Shown here in pieces: positions 11,889 to 22,616 of a stretch of DNA of 64,000 bases. A model generated the notes under the pieces. It did not search any database. It had not been told where the DNA came from and saw nothing but the letters and a program-made list of their open reading frames with translations. The translations under genes and the position numbers were made by a program. The stretch's first letter is position 1. Every line of letters starts with the position of its first letter. The stretch is from Alteromonas sp. CI.11.F.A3 (GTDB taxonomy: Bacteria; Pseudomonadota; Gammaproteobacteria; Enterobacterales; Alteromonadaceae): positions 3,720,001 through 3,784,000 of the forward strand of contig NZ_CP136708.1 of NCBI RefSeq assembly GCF_032925565.1, written 5' to 3'.

Positions 11889-12845
11889 CTAGCAGTAGCC
11901 GAAAGACATAAGACGTTGATAACGTTCTTCCATTAAGTCAGCCGTGTCTAAGGTTTTAAGTTGACTCAACTGCTGTTTAAGTACCGCTTTTAAGTTCGCA
12001 GCCATGCTAGTGTGGTCACGATGAGCGCCACCTAGTGGCTCTTCAACAATACTATTAATAAGCCCAAGCTCTTTAATCTGGCCTGCACTTACACCCATTG
12101 CTTCTGCGGCTAATGGCGCTTTTTCTGCACTTTTCCACAAAATAGACGCACAACCTTCAGGGGAAATAACCGAGTAAGTTGAATATTGCAGCATGTTCAC
12201 ACGATCGCCAACACCAATCGCAAGCGCGCCGCCTGAACCACCTTCACCAATAACGGTACAAATAATTGGCACCGTAAGTTCAGCCATTTCAAACAAGTTT
12301 TTCGCAATGGCTTCACTTTGTCCGCGCTCTTCCGCGCCCACACCTGGGTAAGCCCCTGGCGTATCGATGAAAGTAATGATTGGCAAATTGAAACGCTCTG
12401 CCATTTTCATCAAACGCAGTGCTTTACGGTAACCTTCAGGTTTAGGCATACCAAAGTTACGCTTAATTTTTTCGTTGGTGTCGCGCCCTTTTTGATGCCC
12501 AATCACCATCACAGGTTGGCCATCTAACATAGCTGGTCCGCCAAGAATGGCTTTGTCATCAGCGAAAGCTCTATCACCTGCCAACTCGTCAAAGTCGGTA
12601 AAAATACGCGGGATGTAGTCTAGCGTATAAGGGCGCATAGGGTGACGGGCAAGTTGCGATACTTGCCACGCGCCTAAGTCAGAAAAAATCTTTTTTGTTA
12701 GCTCTGCGCTTTTACCGCGCAGCTTGTTAATATCTTCTTCAATACCAACATCGAATTCACCGCCTTGATTCACTAACCTAAGCTCTTCAATTTTTGCTTC
12801 TAATTCGGCTATCGGCTGTTCAAAGTCCAAAAACTGTATACTCAT
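11889..12845 (-). CDS. accA: Acetyl-CoA carboxylase carboxyltransferase subunit alpha
   Basis: Alpha subunit of the carboxyltransferase that transfers CO2 from carboxybiotin to acetyl-CoA, the first step of fatty-acid synthesis. The frame is open to 12881, but the ATG at 12845 is chosen: it has AGGACA upstream and gives [16 protein letters not shown], the standard family N-terminus, for 318 residues. Family motifs [18 protein letters not shown] and the oxyanion-hole [12 protein letters not shown] are present. It lies downstream of dnaE, as in E. coli, linking phospholipid precursor supply to the lipid A cluster. Confidence 0.97.
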   Translation of the reverse strand: MSIQFLDFEQPIAELEAKIEELRLVNQGGEFDVGIEEDINKLRGKSAELTKKIFSDLGAWQVSQLARHPMRPYTLDYIPRIFTDFDELAGDRAFADDKAILGGPAMLDGQPVMVIGHQKGRDTNEKIKRNFGMPKPEGYRKALRLMKMAERFNLPIITFIDTPGAYPGVGAEERGQSEAIAKNLFEMAELTVPIICTVIGEGGSGGALAIGVGDRVNMLQYSTYSVISPEGCASILWKSAEKAPLAAEAMGVSAGQIKELGLINSIVEEPLGGAHRDHTSMAANLKAVLKQQLSQLKTLDTADLMEERYQRLMSFGYC

Positions 12846-12913
12846 TGTATGTCCTATTCGTACTGCGCTTGTCAATGCCAACGCGAGATAGTCAATCTAT
12901 CGAACTCTACCCA

Positions 12914-15900
12914 CTAATGGTAGAGGATTGAAACGGCTTTTTCTCCCAAACATTGCTTGAGATCGTGCAAAAGTTGATCTTCTGGTGTAACGAACCACCT
13001 TGCACCACACGTAATTAGTGCTTCTGCATCGGGATGCGTTACTAATAAATGCACCGGACAACTTCCGCCTTTATAGGCCTGCAAGATAGATTGCATTTGA
13101 TTAATCTTTTTCGGTTCAAGCAACTGGGTTTCAACATTTAACGCCAATGCTCTCGCGTTTTTCTCCCGTGCCTGAACAATGTCCATTACATCACGGGCGG
13201 TGATTGTATTGCCCCCAGAGAAATCATCAAAGCTGACCTGTCCCTTTATGAGCAATATTCTGTCAGTTTCTAGCATAGATTCATACTGTTCGAAGGTATC
13301 TGGGAAAAAACGAGCGTCTATTCGCGCACTTTTATCATCAAGTGTGACAATAGCCCAACGTCTTCCTCGCTTATTGGTCATTACCCTAACCCCAAGCACT
13401 AAGCCAACAGCATTTGCCATTTGTTCTTTGCCTGTGGGTTTTAAGTCGACCAGCCTTCCATCAGTGTAATGCCTAATTTCTTCGACGTATTGGTTTATAG
13501 GATGACCTGTAAGGTATAAACCTAAGGTATCTTTTTCACCTTCTAACCATACTTTTTCTGGCCATAGTGGCACATCAGCAAAAGCTTGTTCTACTTCATC
13601 AGGCTCAGTGGTTAGCAAACCAAACATGTCTGACTGTCCAAACGATTCCGCTTTAGCGTGCTGCCCCGCAGCTGCGATAGCATCGGGTAAAGATGCCATG
13701 AGTGCAGCCCGGTGAGGGCCTAGATTATCCAGCGCACCCGCGAGTACTAGTTTTTCCAGCACTCGTTTATTAACACGCTTAATATCAATTTTTGCACAAA
13801 AATCGAACAAATCTTTAAACGCACCTTGGTTTTCTCTGGCTTCGATAATGGCTTCAATGGGACCTTCACCTACCCCTTTAATAGCGCCAATACCGTATAC
13901 AATTCTGCCTTTCTCATCGACGGTGAATTTATGCTTACCCGCATTTAAGTCTGGGGGCAATAACTCAAGACCCATTCGACTGCATTCATCAACCAAGGTA
14001 ACAATTTTATCGGTATTATCCATATCGGCCGACATTACCGCGGCCATGAATTCAGCAGGATAATGGGCTTTTAACCATAAGGTTTGATAAGACACCAGGG
14101 CGTAAGCAGCAGAGTGAGATTTGTTAAACCCGTAGCCGGCGAATTTTTCTACCAAGTCGAAAATTTTCATTGCCAAATCTGGGTCGATGTTGTTGTTCTT
14201 CGACCCTTCAGCAAACGCGCCACGTTGCTTAGCCATTTCTTCTGGCTTTTTCTTACCCATAGCACGACGTAACAAATCGGCGCCACCTAGGGAGTAGCCC
14301 GCCATTTCCTGCGCAATCTGCATTACCTGTTCTTGGTACAAGATAATGCCGTAGGTAGGCTCTAGAATTTCTTGCAAGCATTCGTGCTGGTATTCAGCAT
14401 CGGGATAAGAAATAGCTTCACGGCCATGCTTACGGTCGATGAAGTTATCTACCATGCCCGATTGCAAAGGTCCCGGTCTAAACAAGGCTACCAAGGCGAT
14501 AATATCTTCAAAGCTATCTGGCTTAAGGCGTTTTATTAGCTCTTTCATACCGCGAGATTCCAACTGGAACACCGCGGTAGTTTCTGCATTTAGCAGAGTG
14601 CGGAAGCTTTTTGCATCCGCTAAAGGAATAGAGGTGATATCAATGTCGATACCCTTCCCTTCCTTCACCATATCAATGGCCCACTGGATAATGGTTAGGG
14701 TACGTAACCCCAGGAAGTCGAACTTAACCAGCCCTGCAGTTTCAACATCGTTTTTATCGAATTGAGTAACCGGGTTATTACCTTCATCGTCGCAGTATAG
14801 CGGCGCAAAATCGGTAATAGTGGTTGGCGCAATAACTACACCACCAGCATGTTTACCGGCATTTCGCGTTACCCCTTCTAAAATATGCGCCATGTCGATA
14901 AGGTCTTTAACCTCTTCGTCTTGGTCGTACACTTCGGGTAAACGAGGCTCGGCGGCAAACGCTTTTTCAAGGGTCATGCCTGGGTCAGGTGGAATAAGCT
15001 TTGAAATACGATCGACAAAACCGTAAGGGTGACCTAGTACACGGCCCACATCGCGCACCACGGCTTTTGCCGCCATGGTACCAAAGGTAATAATCTGCGA
15101 TACCGCCTGACGGCCATAAAGTTCAGCCACGTGATCGATAACTTCATCACGTCTATCCATACAGAAATCGACATCGAAATCCGGCATTGATACCCGCTCA
15201 GGGTTAAGGAATCGTTCGAAGAGCAAGTCGAATTCAAGGGGATCAAGGTCGGTAATATCTAATGCATAAGCCACTAAAGAGCCCGCACCAGAACCACGAC
15301 CAGGGCCTACTGGAATGTTGTTATCCTTACTCCACTGGATGAATTCCATTACGATAAGGAAGTAGCCAGGGAAACCCATTTGGTTGATTACTTCTAACTC
15401 GATACGGAGCCTGTCATCGTACTCGGGGCGTTTTTCTGCACGTACTTGCTCATCAGGAAACAGAAACGCTAACCGGCGCTCAAGTCCTTCTTCCGACACT
15501 TTGACCAAGAAATCTTCAGTGGTCATGCCACCAGTAGGAAACTGGGGCAAAAAGTATTCGTCTAATCGTACTGTAACGTTGCATCGCTTAGCGATTTCAA
15601 CCGTATTTTCTATGGCCTCAGGGATATCACTGAAGAGCTCCACCATTTCTTCGCTGGTACGAAGATATTGCTGGTCGCTGTATCGTTTAGGACGGCGAGT
15701 ATCATCTAGGGTGTAGCCATCATGAATACACACTCGTATTTCGTGCGCGTCGTAACCTTCTTTATTAATGAAGCACACTTCATTGGTTGCTACTACTGGC
15801 AAGCCTTCTCGCTCGGCACATTCTACCGCGCGGTGTAAGTAATCTTCTTCACCAGGGCGACCAGTGCGAATAAGCTCAAGATAAAAACGGTCTTGGAAAT

Positions 15901-16378
15901 GGGTTTTATAGAAGGCCAACGATTCTGCCAACAAGCTGGTGTTGTTTTTAGTCAGGGCTACGCCAACATCACCTAACTGAGCACCGGAAAGTATGATTAC
16001 GCCTTCAGCATGTTCAATAAGCCAATCTTGATCGATAACTGCTCTATGCGCAACGTGACCTCGCAAGTAGGCTTTAGAAATAAGAACCGTAATGTTCTTA
16101 TAGCCCTCGTTATTCATCGCAAGCAAGGTAAGACGGAACGGCTCATCGCCAAAGGCTTCATTGGTCACCCAGAAATCGGTACCAATAATAGGTTTAATGC
16201 CAAGCCCATGTGCACCAGAATAAAACTTTACCAAACCACACATATTCATTTGGTCGGTAATCGCCACAGCAGGCATGTTGTACTCAGACACTTTGCCAAG
16301 TATGGGCTTAACCTTATTAAGCCCATCCATCATGGAATAATCGCTGTGTACGCGTAAATGAATAAAAGGCGAGGACAT
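12914..16378 (-). CDS. dnaE: DNA polymerase III alpha subunit
   Basis: Catalytic subunit of the replicative DNA polymerase. At 1154 residues (E. coli 1160) it shows the N-terminal PHP domain ([15 protein letters not shown]), the C-family polymerase palm with [12 protein letters not shown] near residue 400 supplying catalytic Asp residues, [17 protein letters not shown], the fingers region [13 protein letters not shown], and a C-terminal OB-fold/tau-binding part. It follows rnhB by 2 bp, as in the classic lpxB-rnhB-dnaE order. Confidence 0.98.
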   Translation of the reverse strand: MSSPFIHLRVHSDYSMMDGLNKVKPILGKVSEYNMPAVAITDQMNMCGLVKFYSGAHGLGIKPIIGTDFWVTNEAFGDEPFRLTLLAMNNEGYKNITVLISKAYLRGHVAHRAVIDQDWLIEHAEGVIILSGAQLGDVGVALTKNNTSLLAESLAFYKTHFQDRFYLELIRTGRPGEEDYLHRAVECAEREGLPVVATNEVCFINKEGYDAHEIRVCIHDGYTLDDTRRPKRYSDQQYLRTSEEMVELFSDIPEAIENTVEIAKRCNVTVRLDEYFLPQFPTGGMTTEDFLVKVSEEGLERRLAFLFPDEQVRAEKRPEYDDRLRIELEVINQMGFPGYFLIVMEFIQWSKDNNIPVGPGRGSGAGSLVAYALDITDLDPLEFDLLFERFLNPERVSMPDFDVDFCMDRRDEVIDHVAELYGRQAVSQIITFGTMAAKAVVRDVGRVLGHPYGFVDRISKLIPPDPGMTLEKAFAAEPRLPEVYDQDEEVKDLIDMAHILEGVTRNAGKHAGGVVIAPTTITDFAPLYCDDEGNNPVTQFDKNDVETAGLVKFDFLGLRTLTIIQWAIDMVKEGKGIDIDITSIPLADAKSFRTLLNAETTAVFQLESRGMKELIKRLKPDSFEDIIALVALFRPGPLQSGMVDNFIDRKHGREAISYPDAEYQHECLQEILEPTYGIILYQEQVMQIAQEMAGYSLGGADLLRRAMGKKKPEEMAKQRGAFAEGSKNNNIDPDLAMKIFDLVEKFAGYGFNKSHSAAYALVSYQTLWLKAHYPAEFMAAVMSADMDNTDKIVTLVDECSRMGLELLPPDLNAGKHKFTVDEKGRIVYGIGAIKGVGEGPIEAIIEARENQGAFKDLFDFCAKIDIKRVNKRVLEKLVLAGALDNLGPHRAALMASLPDAIAAAGQHAKAESFGQSDMFGLLTTEPDEVEQAFADVPLWPEKVWLEGEKDTLGLYLTGHPINQYVEEIRHYTDGRLVDLKPTGKEQMANAVGLVLGVRVMTNKRGRRWAIVTLDDKSARIDARFFPDTFEQYESMLETDRILLIKGQVSFDDFSGGNTITARDVMDIVQAREKNARALALNVETQLLEPKKINQMQSILQAYKGGSCPVHLLVTHPDAEALITCGARWFVTPEDQLLHDLKQCLGEKAVSILYH

Positions 16379-16380
16379 AA

Positions 16381-16956
16381 TTATTGAATCTCTTGTAGTA
16401 GTGCCTTAACTGGTTTAAAGCTTTTGCGATAACCATCAATCACGCCATGGGTGGCGAGTGCTTCAAAATGCGCTTTTGTAGGATAACCTTTATGGCCAGC
16501 AAAACCATATTCAGGATGCAATTCATCCAGTGCCAGCATATCGTTATCACGTTCTACTTTGGCAATGATGGATGCGGCAGAAATTTCAGCGTGTAAGCTA
16601 TCGCCTTTAACCACAGCTTCTGCAGCGTAAGCCCAATCAGGTAAGCGATTGCCATCAACCCGAACAAAGTCTGGCGTTACCGCTAAACCTTCCACAGCAC
16701 GCTTCATTGCTAACATGGTAGCATGGAGAATATTAAGGGTGTCGATTTCTTCTGGTGTGGCGCGCCCTATATGCCAATAAAGCGCTTTCGCTTTAATTTC
16801 AGCGGCTAACGCTACCCGTTTTTTTTCGCTGAGCTTTTTAGAGTCGGTTAACCCTACTATGGGGTTGGCAGGGTCGAGTATAACGGCGGCGGTTACCACA
16901 TCCCCAACAAGTGGGCCTCTACCAACTTCATCTACGCCGGCTATTAACTTATGCAA
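16381..16956 (-). CDS. rnhB: Ribonuclease HII
   Basis: Removes ribonucleotides from RNA-DNA hybrids and misincorporated ribonucleotides. The 191-residue protein carries the Asp-Glu-Asp-Asp site beginning with [12 protein letters not shown], and [15 protein letters not shown]. The start is TTG (CAA at 16954-16956), supported by GGAGG six bases upstream; it overlaps the lpxB stop by 8 nt, indicating translational coupling. Confidence 0.97.
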   Translation of the reverse strand: MHKLIAGVDEVGRGPLVGDVVTAAVILDPANPIVGLTDSKKLSEKKRVALAAEIKAKALYWHIGRATPEEIDTLNILHATMLAMKRAVEGLAVTPDFVRVDGNRLPDWAYAAEAVVKGDSLHAEISAASIIAKVERDNDMLALDELHPEYGFAGHKGYPTKAHFEALATHGVIDGYRKSFKPVKALLQEIQ

Positions 16957-18097
16957 ACAATTCCTCCACTACAGCTTGTGCTGCTGTTTTATCAGCATTG
17001 CATTTTAGCGTATGGTGGAGGTCGGTGAAACGGGAAATTAAGTCAGTGTTGTCACTGCCAAAATAAGTTAGGGCTTGCTGGCTTAATGTGTCAGGGTTGA
17101 CGTCGTCTTGAAGCAGTTCCGGTACCAACGCTTCATTAGCCAATAAATTGGGTAAGGCGAAAAAAGGCGCTTTATACAAACGCTGCATAATTTTGTAGGT
17201 TATTGGCGAAAGCTTATACGCCACTACCATAGGCCGTTTACACAGCATGGCTTCTAATGTAGCCGTGCCTGAGGCGAGCAATATGACATCACTGGCAATC
17301 ATGGCGTAGCGAGACGTCCCCTCAGTAACGTGAATAGGTAGCCTTTGAGTTGCGTTGTTAGCCTCGTTCAACATGCTATTAATTTGTTCTAGACGATGCG
17401 CATTGGCAGCGGGGATCACAAATTCAATATCCGGTCTTTGCGCGGCAATTTTTTCCATCGTCTCAATAAAAATAGGCAGAAGCGTATCGACTTCACCACG
17501 ACGAGAACCTGGTAGTACCGCCAAAACTGCTTTATCGATAGGTAGATTGAGTGTTTTGCGAGACGCTTGTTGGTCAGGCGTTAGCGCTATGCTATCTGCC
17601 ATAGTGTGACCAACAAAGGTATAGGGCACATCGTACTTGTCATAAACTTGCTGCTCGAAAGGGAATAAACCCAGCACTCGGCCTGCGGCCTTCGCAATTT
17701 TATGCACCCGCTTTTCACGCCACGCCCAAATAGTCGGGCTAACGTAATGAATGGTTTTAATACCCTTCGATTTAAGTTCTTTTTCTACCCGTAGATTAAA
17801 ATCAGGGGCATCTATGCCAACAAAAATATCAGGCGGGTTTTCAGAGAAGTATGCGAGCAGCGCTTTTTTGACTTTTAAAATAGCGGGTAGATGGGACAGT
17901 ACTTCAACTAAGCCCATTACAGATAAGGTTTCCATATCAAATAAACTATGAAAACCTTGAGCCTGCATATTAGGCCCGCCTATCCCCTCAATAATTGCAT
18001 CAGGGTATAGGCGTTTTAATTCGCCAACCATACCAGCTGCGAGTACATCGCCTGATGGCTCGCCTGCCACCATGGCGATACGCAAAGGTTTACTCAT
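16949..18097 (-). CDS. lpxB: Lipid-A-disaccharide synthase
   Basis: A GT19 membrane-associated glycosyltransferase that joins UDP-diacylglucosamine and lipid X to form the lipid A disaccharide. At 382 residues it matches the E. coli length. AGEPSGD near the start, [19 protein letters not shown] and [13 protein letters not shown] are family motifs. It lies downstream of lpxA with 15 bp spacing, in the same operon as rnhB and dnaE. Confidence 0.97.
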   Translation of the reverse strand: MSKPLRIAMVAGEPSGDVLAAGMVGELKRLYPDAIIEGIGGPNMQAQGFHSLFDMETLSVMGLVEVLSHLPAILKVKKALLAYFSENPPDIFVGIDAPDFNLRVEKELKSKGIKTIHYVSPTIWAWREKRVHKIAKAAGRVLGLFPFEQQVYDKYDVPYTFVGHTMADSIALTPDQQASRKTLNLPIDKAVLAVLPGSRRGEVDTLLPIFIETMEKIAAQRPDIEFVIPAANAHRLEQINSMLNEANNATQRLPIHVTEGTSRYAMIASDVILLASGTATLEAMLCKRPMVVAYKLSPITYKIMQRLYKAPFFALPNLLANEALVPELLQDDVNPDTLSQQALTYFGSDNTDLISRFTDLHHTLKCNADKTAAQAVVEELFA

Positions 18098-18112
18098 GAT
18101 AGCGGGCTCATA

Positions 18113-18883
18113 TTATCTGATGATGCCGCGCTCTGCGTTCTTTAGAAACGCAGTCATTAGTGCAACACCGTTAGAACCTGCTTCTTGCGAAGAAAGAATC
18201 TCTACCGCTTCAGCCACCGTATTACCTTCACGGTAAATGACTTTATAAGCACGTTTGATGGCCATTATTTCATCTTTATCGAAACCACGACGTCGCAAAC
18301 CTTCAGAGTTGATGCCCTGAGGAATATTTTTAGTGCCGCTCACCATCACAAAAGGAGGCGTATCGCGAAGAATAATACCGCCGGCACCTAAGAACGCATG
18401 TGCACCCACTTTACAAAATTGGTGAATGCCAACCGCACCGCCCACAATAACGAAATCATCAATGTGAACATGCCCAGCAACAGCCACATTATTGGCTAAA
18501 ATAATGTCATTCCCTAACACGCAATCATGGGCAATGTGTGAATTCACCATAAACAAGCATCGTGAACCAATAATAGTTTCACTGTTATCTTGAATGGTGC
18601 CACGATGCACAGTTACGCCTTCACGGAACTCGTTGTCATCACCAATAATTAGATTTGTGGGTTCACCAGCATATTTTTTGTCTTGGCAATCTTCACCAAT
18701 AGATGAAAATTGATAGAAAGTATTATTCTTGCCAATGCGGGTGGTGCCGCGAACGACCACATGAGACTTCAATACACAGCCATCGCCAATCGTCACATCA
18801 TCATCAATCACACAAAATGGACCAATAGTGACGTTTTCGCCAATAGATGCTTTATCTGAAATTACCGCAGTAGGATGGATCAC
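18113..18883 (-). CDS. lpxA: Acyl-ACP--UDP-N-acetylglucosamine O-acyltransferase
   Basis: The first committed step of lipid A synthesis: 3-O-acylation of UDP-GlcNAc. The 256-residue protein is a left-handed beta helix of hexapeptide repeats (IGENVTIGPFCVIDDDVTIG). The conserved HIAHD motif places the catalytic base at His119 (E. coli His125), followed by a helical C-terminus. GTG start (CAC at 18881-18883), one base after the fabZ stop, so it is tightly coupled to fabZ. Confidence 0.97.
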   Translation of the reverse strand: MIHPTAVISDKASIGENVTIGPFCVIDDDVTIGDGCVLKSHVVVRGTTRIGKNNTFYQFSSIGEDCQDKKYAGEPTNLIIGDDNEFREGVTVHRGTIQDNSETIIGSRCLFMVNSHIAHDCVLGNDIILANNVAVAGHVHIDDFVIVGGAVGIHQFCKVGAHAFLGAGGIILRDTPPFVMVSGTKNIPQGINSEGLRRRGFDKDEIMAIKRAYKVIYREGNTVAEAVEILSSQEAGSNGVALMTAFLKNAERGIIR

Positions 18884-18884
18884 G

Positions 18885-19334
18885 TTAGGTCATCTCTCTC
18901 ATTGCACACATAAACTCTGCAACACATACATTTTCGCCATCAACAGTTGCAACACCTTTAAACTTCCAGATGCCCCGTCTTTCTTTTACTAAGGCAACAT
19001 CAAACTCTAGTTTGTCTCCAGGTACAACAGGACGCTTAAATCGAGCGTTGTCAATTCCTGCATATAAATACAATTTATCATTTTGGCCCATGGTCTTAAA
19101 ACCAAGAACGCCCGCGGCTTGTGCCATGGCTTCTAGAATCAGCACGCCTGGAAATATAGGGCGGCCTGGGAAGTGCCCGGTAAAGCAAGGCTCGTTAAAA
19201 GTGATATTTTTATATGCTTTAATTGATTCACCCAGAACGTAGTCTGTTACTCGATCAACCAACAGGAACGGGTATCTGTGAGGAAGTAACGACAGAATTT
19301 CCTGGATTTCTATGGTATTGAGTGAAGTGGTCAA
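18885..19334 (-). CDS. fabZ: 3-hydroxyacyl-[acyl-carrier-protein] dehydratase FabZ
   Basis: Dehydrates 3-hydroxyacyl-ACP in fatty-acid elongation and competes with LpxA for hydroxyacyl-ACP, which explains the coupling. The 149-residue hot-dog fold has [14 protein letters not shown], catalytic His54 in [11 protein letters not shown], and Glu68 in EAMAQAAG. It is here the first gene of its operon: upstream lies a terminator for skp, not lpxD as in E. coli, so it should have its own promoter in 19335-19430. Confidence 0.97.
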   Translation of the reverse strand: MTTSLNTIEIQEILSLLPHRYPFLLVDRVTDYVLGESIKAYKNITFNEPCFTGHFPGRPIFPGVLILEAMAQAAGVLGFKTMGQNDKLYLYAGIDNARFKRPVVPGDKLEFDVALVKERRGIWKFKGVATVDGENVCVAEFMCAMREMT

Positions 19335-19429
19335 AAACTATCTCCTATAGTGCAAGCATGACCTAAAAACTGTTTCATGGTCACAAACTCGCCGTAAATT
19401 ACTAAAACGGCGGCAACCATACGCTGTTA

Positions 19430-19476
19430 GGCGCAAAAAACAAATCAGACCAACCCCTTTCGGGCGTTGGTCTGTT
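19430..19476 (-). terminator. Intrinsic terminator after skp, at the place usually held by lpxD
   Basis: CAGACCAAC (19446-19454) pairs with GTTGGTCTG (19466-19474), extended by further C/G pairs around a short loop. On the minus strand the stem is followed by an ATTTGTTTTTT run. It should separate bamA-skp transcription from fabZ-lpxA-lpxB. Confidence 0.8.
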
Positions 19477-19508
19477 GAAATTAGCGACAAACTGTAAGCA
19501 TTACTGCC

Positions 19509-20024
19509 TTAGTTTACTTTGCTAACCTGCTCTAATACTTGCTCTGACATGTCGTATTGTTCTTTTACGAAAGGCGTTGCCGTTGCGTTAAGTACAATGT
19601 CATAACCTTGTTTAGCGGCAACTGAATCAATTGCTTGCTTGATAAGGCTGAATAATTTGTTTTGTTCTTCGTTGCTACGACGCTGAATGTTTTGCTTAAG
19701 CGGTTGCGCTTTTTCTGCTAACTCTTCACGTACAGCCAACATTTTTTGCTCAAGTTCTTTCTTTTCTTGAGCGCTCATTGTTGCTGCGTCGCGTTGAAGA
19801 CGTTCTGCGAAGAACTGACCATCACGTTGAAGTTGATTAACTTCTTCGATGCGGTCTTTAAACTCCACCTGAATGGCGTTTTGGATTTCAGCAGCCTGAG
19901 GCATAGCTTGAAAAATGCCCTGAACATCAACAACAGCAATTTTTTGCTCTGCCATTACAGAAGTACTAACTAGTGCGCTACCAAGCATTGCACCTGCAAC
20001 AATATGTTTAACCAACTGTTTCAA
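19509..20024 (-). CDS. skp: Periplasmic chaperone Skp/OmpH
   Basis: A trimeric periplasmic chaperone that holds unfolded outer-membrane proteins for the Bam complex. The 171-residue protein has a signal peptide of about 25 residues (hydrophobic AGAMLGSALVSTSVMA, cleavage before EQKIAVVD) and a long Lys/Glu/Gln-rich coiled-coil middle section forming the tentacles. It lies directly downstream of bamA (56 bp), the conserved arrangement. A strong terminator follows. Confidence 0.95.
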   Translation of the reverse strand: MKQLVKHIVAGAMLGSALVSTSVMAEQKIAVVDVQGIFQAMPQAAEIQNAIQVEFKDRIEEVNQLQRDGQFFAERLQRDAATMSAQEKKELEQKMLAVREELAEKAQPLKQNIQRRSNEEQNKLFSLIKQAIDSVAAKQGYDIVLNATATPFVKEQYDMSEQVLEQVSKVN

Positions 20025-20080
20025 AAGGAACTCCTTTTATCCATCTTTTTATCTGGGTGCCTAGGGCCCCGTTTAATATT

Positions 20081-22558
20081 TTAGAATGTTTGACCGATAT
20101 TAAAGGTGAAGAATTTAGCATCATCACCATCACGTTCTTGAATAGCTCTTGAGAAGCTAAATACCATCGGTCCCATTGGTGAAATCCATTGTACCGAAAT
20201 ACCAGCAGAACTACGATACAGTGACCAATCAGAATAGTCTATCAATGAACCATACTGAGTACTAGATTGACTAAAGTCTTTGTATTGGTCGTAATCGAAC
20301 TCAGTATCCCACACGTTGCCCACATCCACAAATAGACTGGTTCGTACCGAGTTATCCATATCTGCTTCCACAAAAGGTGTGGGAACAATTAACTCAAGAC
20401 CACCTAATGCCATCGCGTTACCACCAAGGCTGCGGCTTGATAATGTAATTACATCATCAATAGGGTCGGTTGGGTACACTTCGCCATCAGGGCCGGTTAA
20501 AGAGCCACTTGGTGAGCGAATGATACCACGCGGGCCTACGGTGTTGTTTTCAAATCCACGAAGTGAATCCGAACCACCTGCGGTAAAGTTTTCGGTAAAT
20601 GGCAATATTTGCTCGTTACCATCTACATCACCATAGCCGTTACCGTAACCCAATCTAATTCTTGCAAGTACTGACCAACGCTGATTTCTAGACAGTGGGA
20701 AATACCACTTCCCATCAAACAAGGTTTTGAAGTAGTTCACATCTGAATTAGGTGTAGTGATACTAAATGAGGCACGCTGTGACGAGCCAGCCGTAGGGAA
20801 TAAACCACGGTTTAATGTACTACGACTCCAACTTACGCTGGCAAGATAGCTATGGTATTTAATGGGCGCATCAGGATCATCTCCGTCAAGGAACTGGTTA
20901 TAAAACTGTTCCGTTTGCTCATAATAACCACGGTTATAAAGCTCTACGTTGCTGTACGTTAGCCCGAAGTTGATTCGGTTAAATTCATTTATCGGATAAC
21001 CGACATTTGCACCTACAGACCACTGCTTAGAGTTGTACTGGATAACGTTAAAGTCTGAGCCATCAAATTCACTATACCCTAGTGAACCACCTAAGCTTAT
21101 GCCATCAATAGTAAAATACGGGTCGTTATACGTGATTTGTGCTGAACGTTGATAAGAAACCGTACTTAAGTTCAAGCCTACACGCTTACCTGTACCCAGG
21201 AAGTTATCTTGCTGGATACCCGCTTGAAGGCTTAACTTGGTTTGGTCACCGTAACCGATACCTGCGTTAAATGAACCAGAAGGTTGCTCTTTAACGTTGA
21301 AGTTAACGTCTACTTGATCGTCTTGGCCTGGAATTCGAATGGTTTCAAACTCAACCTCTTCCATATACGTCAAACGAGATAATTGGTTCTTGGATGACTC
21401 AAGTAAGTTATTTGATAACCATGTACCTTCCATCTGGCTTACGTTCTGACGTAACACGTTATCAGCAGTAACCACGTTACCGTTGAACTTAATACGTTTA
21501 ACGTAGATACGTTTGCCAGGGTCAACTGACAGTGTCAGCTTAACCGTTTTATCTTCATCGTTGATGTTTGGTACTGTTGTCACGGTTGGATAAGCATAAC
21601 CAAATCGCCCAAGGTACTTACTAATAAACTCTTCTGTGTAAGTCACTTCAGCTTGGTTATAAAGCTCACCTGGCGTAAGTGGTAGTACACGCTGAATATA
21701 TTCTTCATGCCCAAGCACATCACCCACTAGTTCCACTTCTGAAATAGTGTATTGCTCGCCTTCACTTACGTTCATTGCAACGTAAATGCCCGACTTTTCA
21801 GGGGTCATAGATACTTGCGTAGAATCTACATTGAAGCGAAGGTAACCACGATCTAAATAGTGGTTACGTAGTGATTCCATATCACCTTGCAACGTTTGTT
21901 GCTGATAGCGAGTTTCCGACAAGAAATCCCACCATGGTGTATCGAACTGCAACTCAAACTGATCCATCAACTCAGCATCAGTAAAAATCTCATTACCAAC
22001 GATGTTGATCTGTTGAATTTTAGCCGCGTCACCTTCTTCGAAAAGTAATTTCAAATCGACACGATTTCGAGGAAGCGGGGTAATAATCGCTGTAACGTCA
22101 GCGTTATATTTACCAATGCTGTAAAAGAAATCTTTCAAGCCGTTTTCGATTGACGTTAGAACGGTCTTATCTAAAGGCTCACCTAATCGTACGCCATTGC
22201 CGTCTAAGCTTTCTTGGAGTTGCTCATCTTTAATATCATCGTTGCCCTCAAAAATAATGTTACTTATTGTGGGGCGTTCGGCTACGCGTACTACCAATGT
22301 GTTGCCGTCACGCAGAATTTCGACATTTTCGAAATGCGTTGATGAGTACAGAGAACGGATAAGCTGAGTTACCCGGAAGGTATTTAGCTCATCACCAACC
22401 TGAACTGGCAAATAGGTTAAGGCTGCACCTAGTGCAACTCGCTGTAGACCTTCTACTCGAATGTCTTCTACAACGAATTCACTATTCTGCGCCGCAGCAT
22501 TGGCAAAGCTAGCACTGGAAAAAATGGCTCCGGCTGCTACTAACTGTTTTAACTTCAT
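20081..22558 (-). CDS. bamA: Outer membrane protein assembly factor BamA
   Basis: Core of the Bam complex that inserts beta-barrel proteins into the outer membrane. The 825-residue protein has a signal peptide ending near ANA/AAQNSEF, five POTRA domains (starting FVVEDIRVEGLQRV) to about residue 420, and an Omp85 barrel. The barrel contains GGSDSLRGFENNTVGPRG, which includes the conserved loop 6 (V/I)RGF/Y-type motif, and a final strand ending FTFNIGQTF with terminal Phe. It lies between rseP and skp as in most gammaproteobacteria. Confidence 0.98.
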   Translation of the reverse strand: MKLKQLVAAGAIFSSASFANAAAQNSEFVVEDIRVEGLQRVALGAALTYLPVQVGDELNTFRVTQLIRSLYSSTHFENVEILRDGNTLVVRVAERPTISNIIFEGNDDIKDEQLQESLDGNGVRLGEPLDKTVLTSIENGLKDFFYSIGKYNADVTAIITPLPRNRVDLKLLFEEGDAAKIQQINIVGNEIFTDAELMDQFELQFDTPWWDFLSETRYQQQTLQGDMESLRNHYLDRGYLRFNVDSTQVSMTPEKSGIYVAMNVSEGEQYTISEVELVGDVLGHEEYIQRVLPLTPGELYNQAEVTYTEEFISKYLGRFGYAYPTVTTVPNINDEDKTVKLTLSVDPGKRIYVKRIKFNGNVVTADNVLRQNVSQMEGTWLSNNLLESSKNQLSRLTYMEEVEFETIRIPGQDDQVDVNFNVKEQPSGSFNAGIGYGDQTKLSLQAGIQQDNFLGTGKRVGLNLSTVSYQRSAQITYNDPYFTIDGISLGGSLGYSEFDGSDFNVIQYNSKQWSVGANVGYPINEFNRINFGLTYSNVELYNRGYYEQTEQFYNQFLDGDDPDAPIKYHSYLASVSWSRSTLNRGLFPTAGSSQRASFSITTPNSDVNYFKTLFDGKWYFPLSRNQRWSVLARIRLGYGNGYGDVDGNEQILPFTENFTAGGSDSLRGFENNTVGPRGIIRSPSGSLTGPDGEVYPTDPIDDVITLSSRSLGGNAMALGGLELIVPTPFVEADMDNSVRTSLFVDVGNVWDTEFDYDQYKDFSQSSTQYGSLIDYSDWSLYRSSAGISVQWISPMGPMVFSFSRAIQERDGDDAKFFTFNIGQTF

Positions 22559-22616
22559 CTATTTTTCTTTTCCTGGCCGCGTTTTATGTTAGCTGTTTTA
22601 TGTTTCCTGACTTTCA

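Noticed and set aside
12846..12881. Twelve-residue N-terminal extension of accA
   Set aside because: The family N-terminus begins at ATG 12845, which has its own ribosome-binding site.
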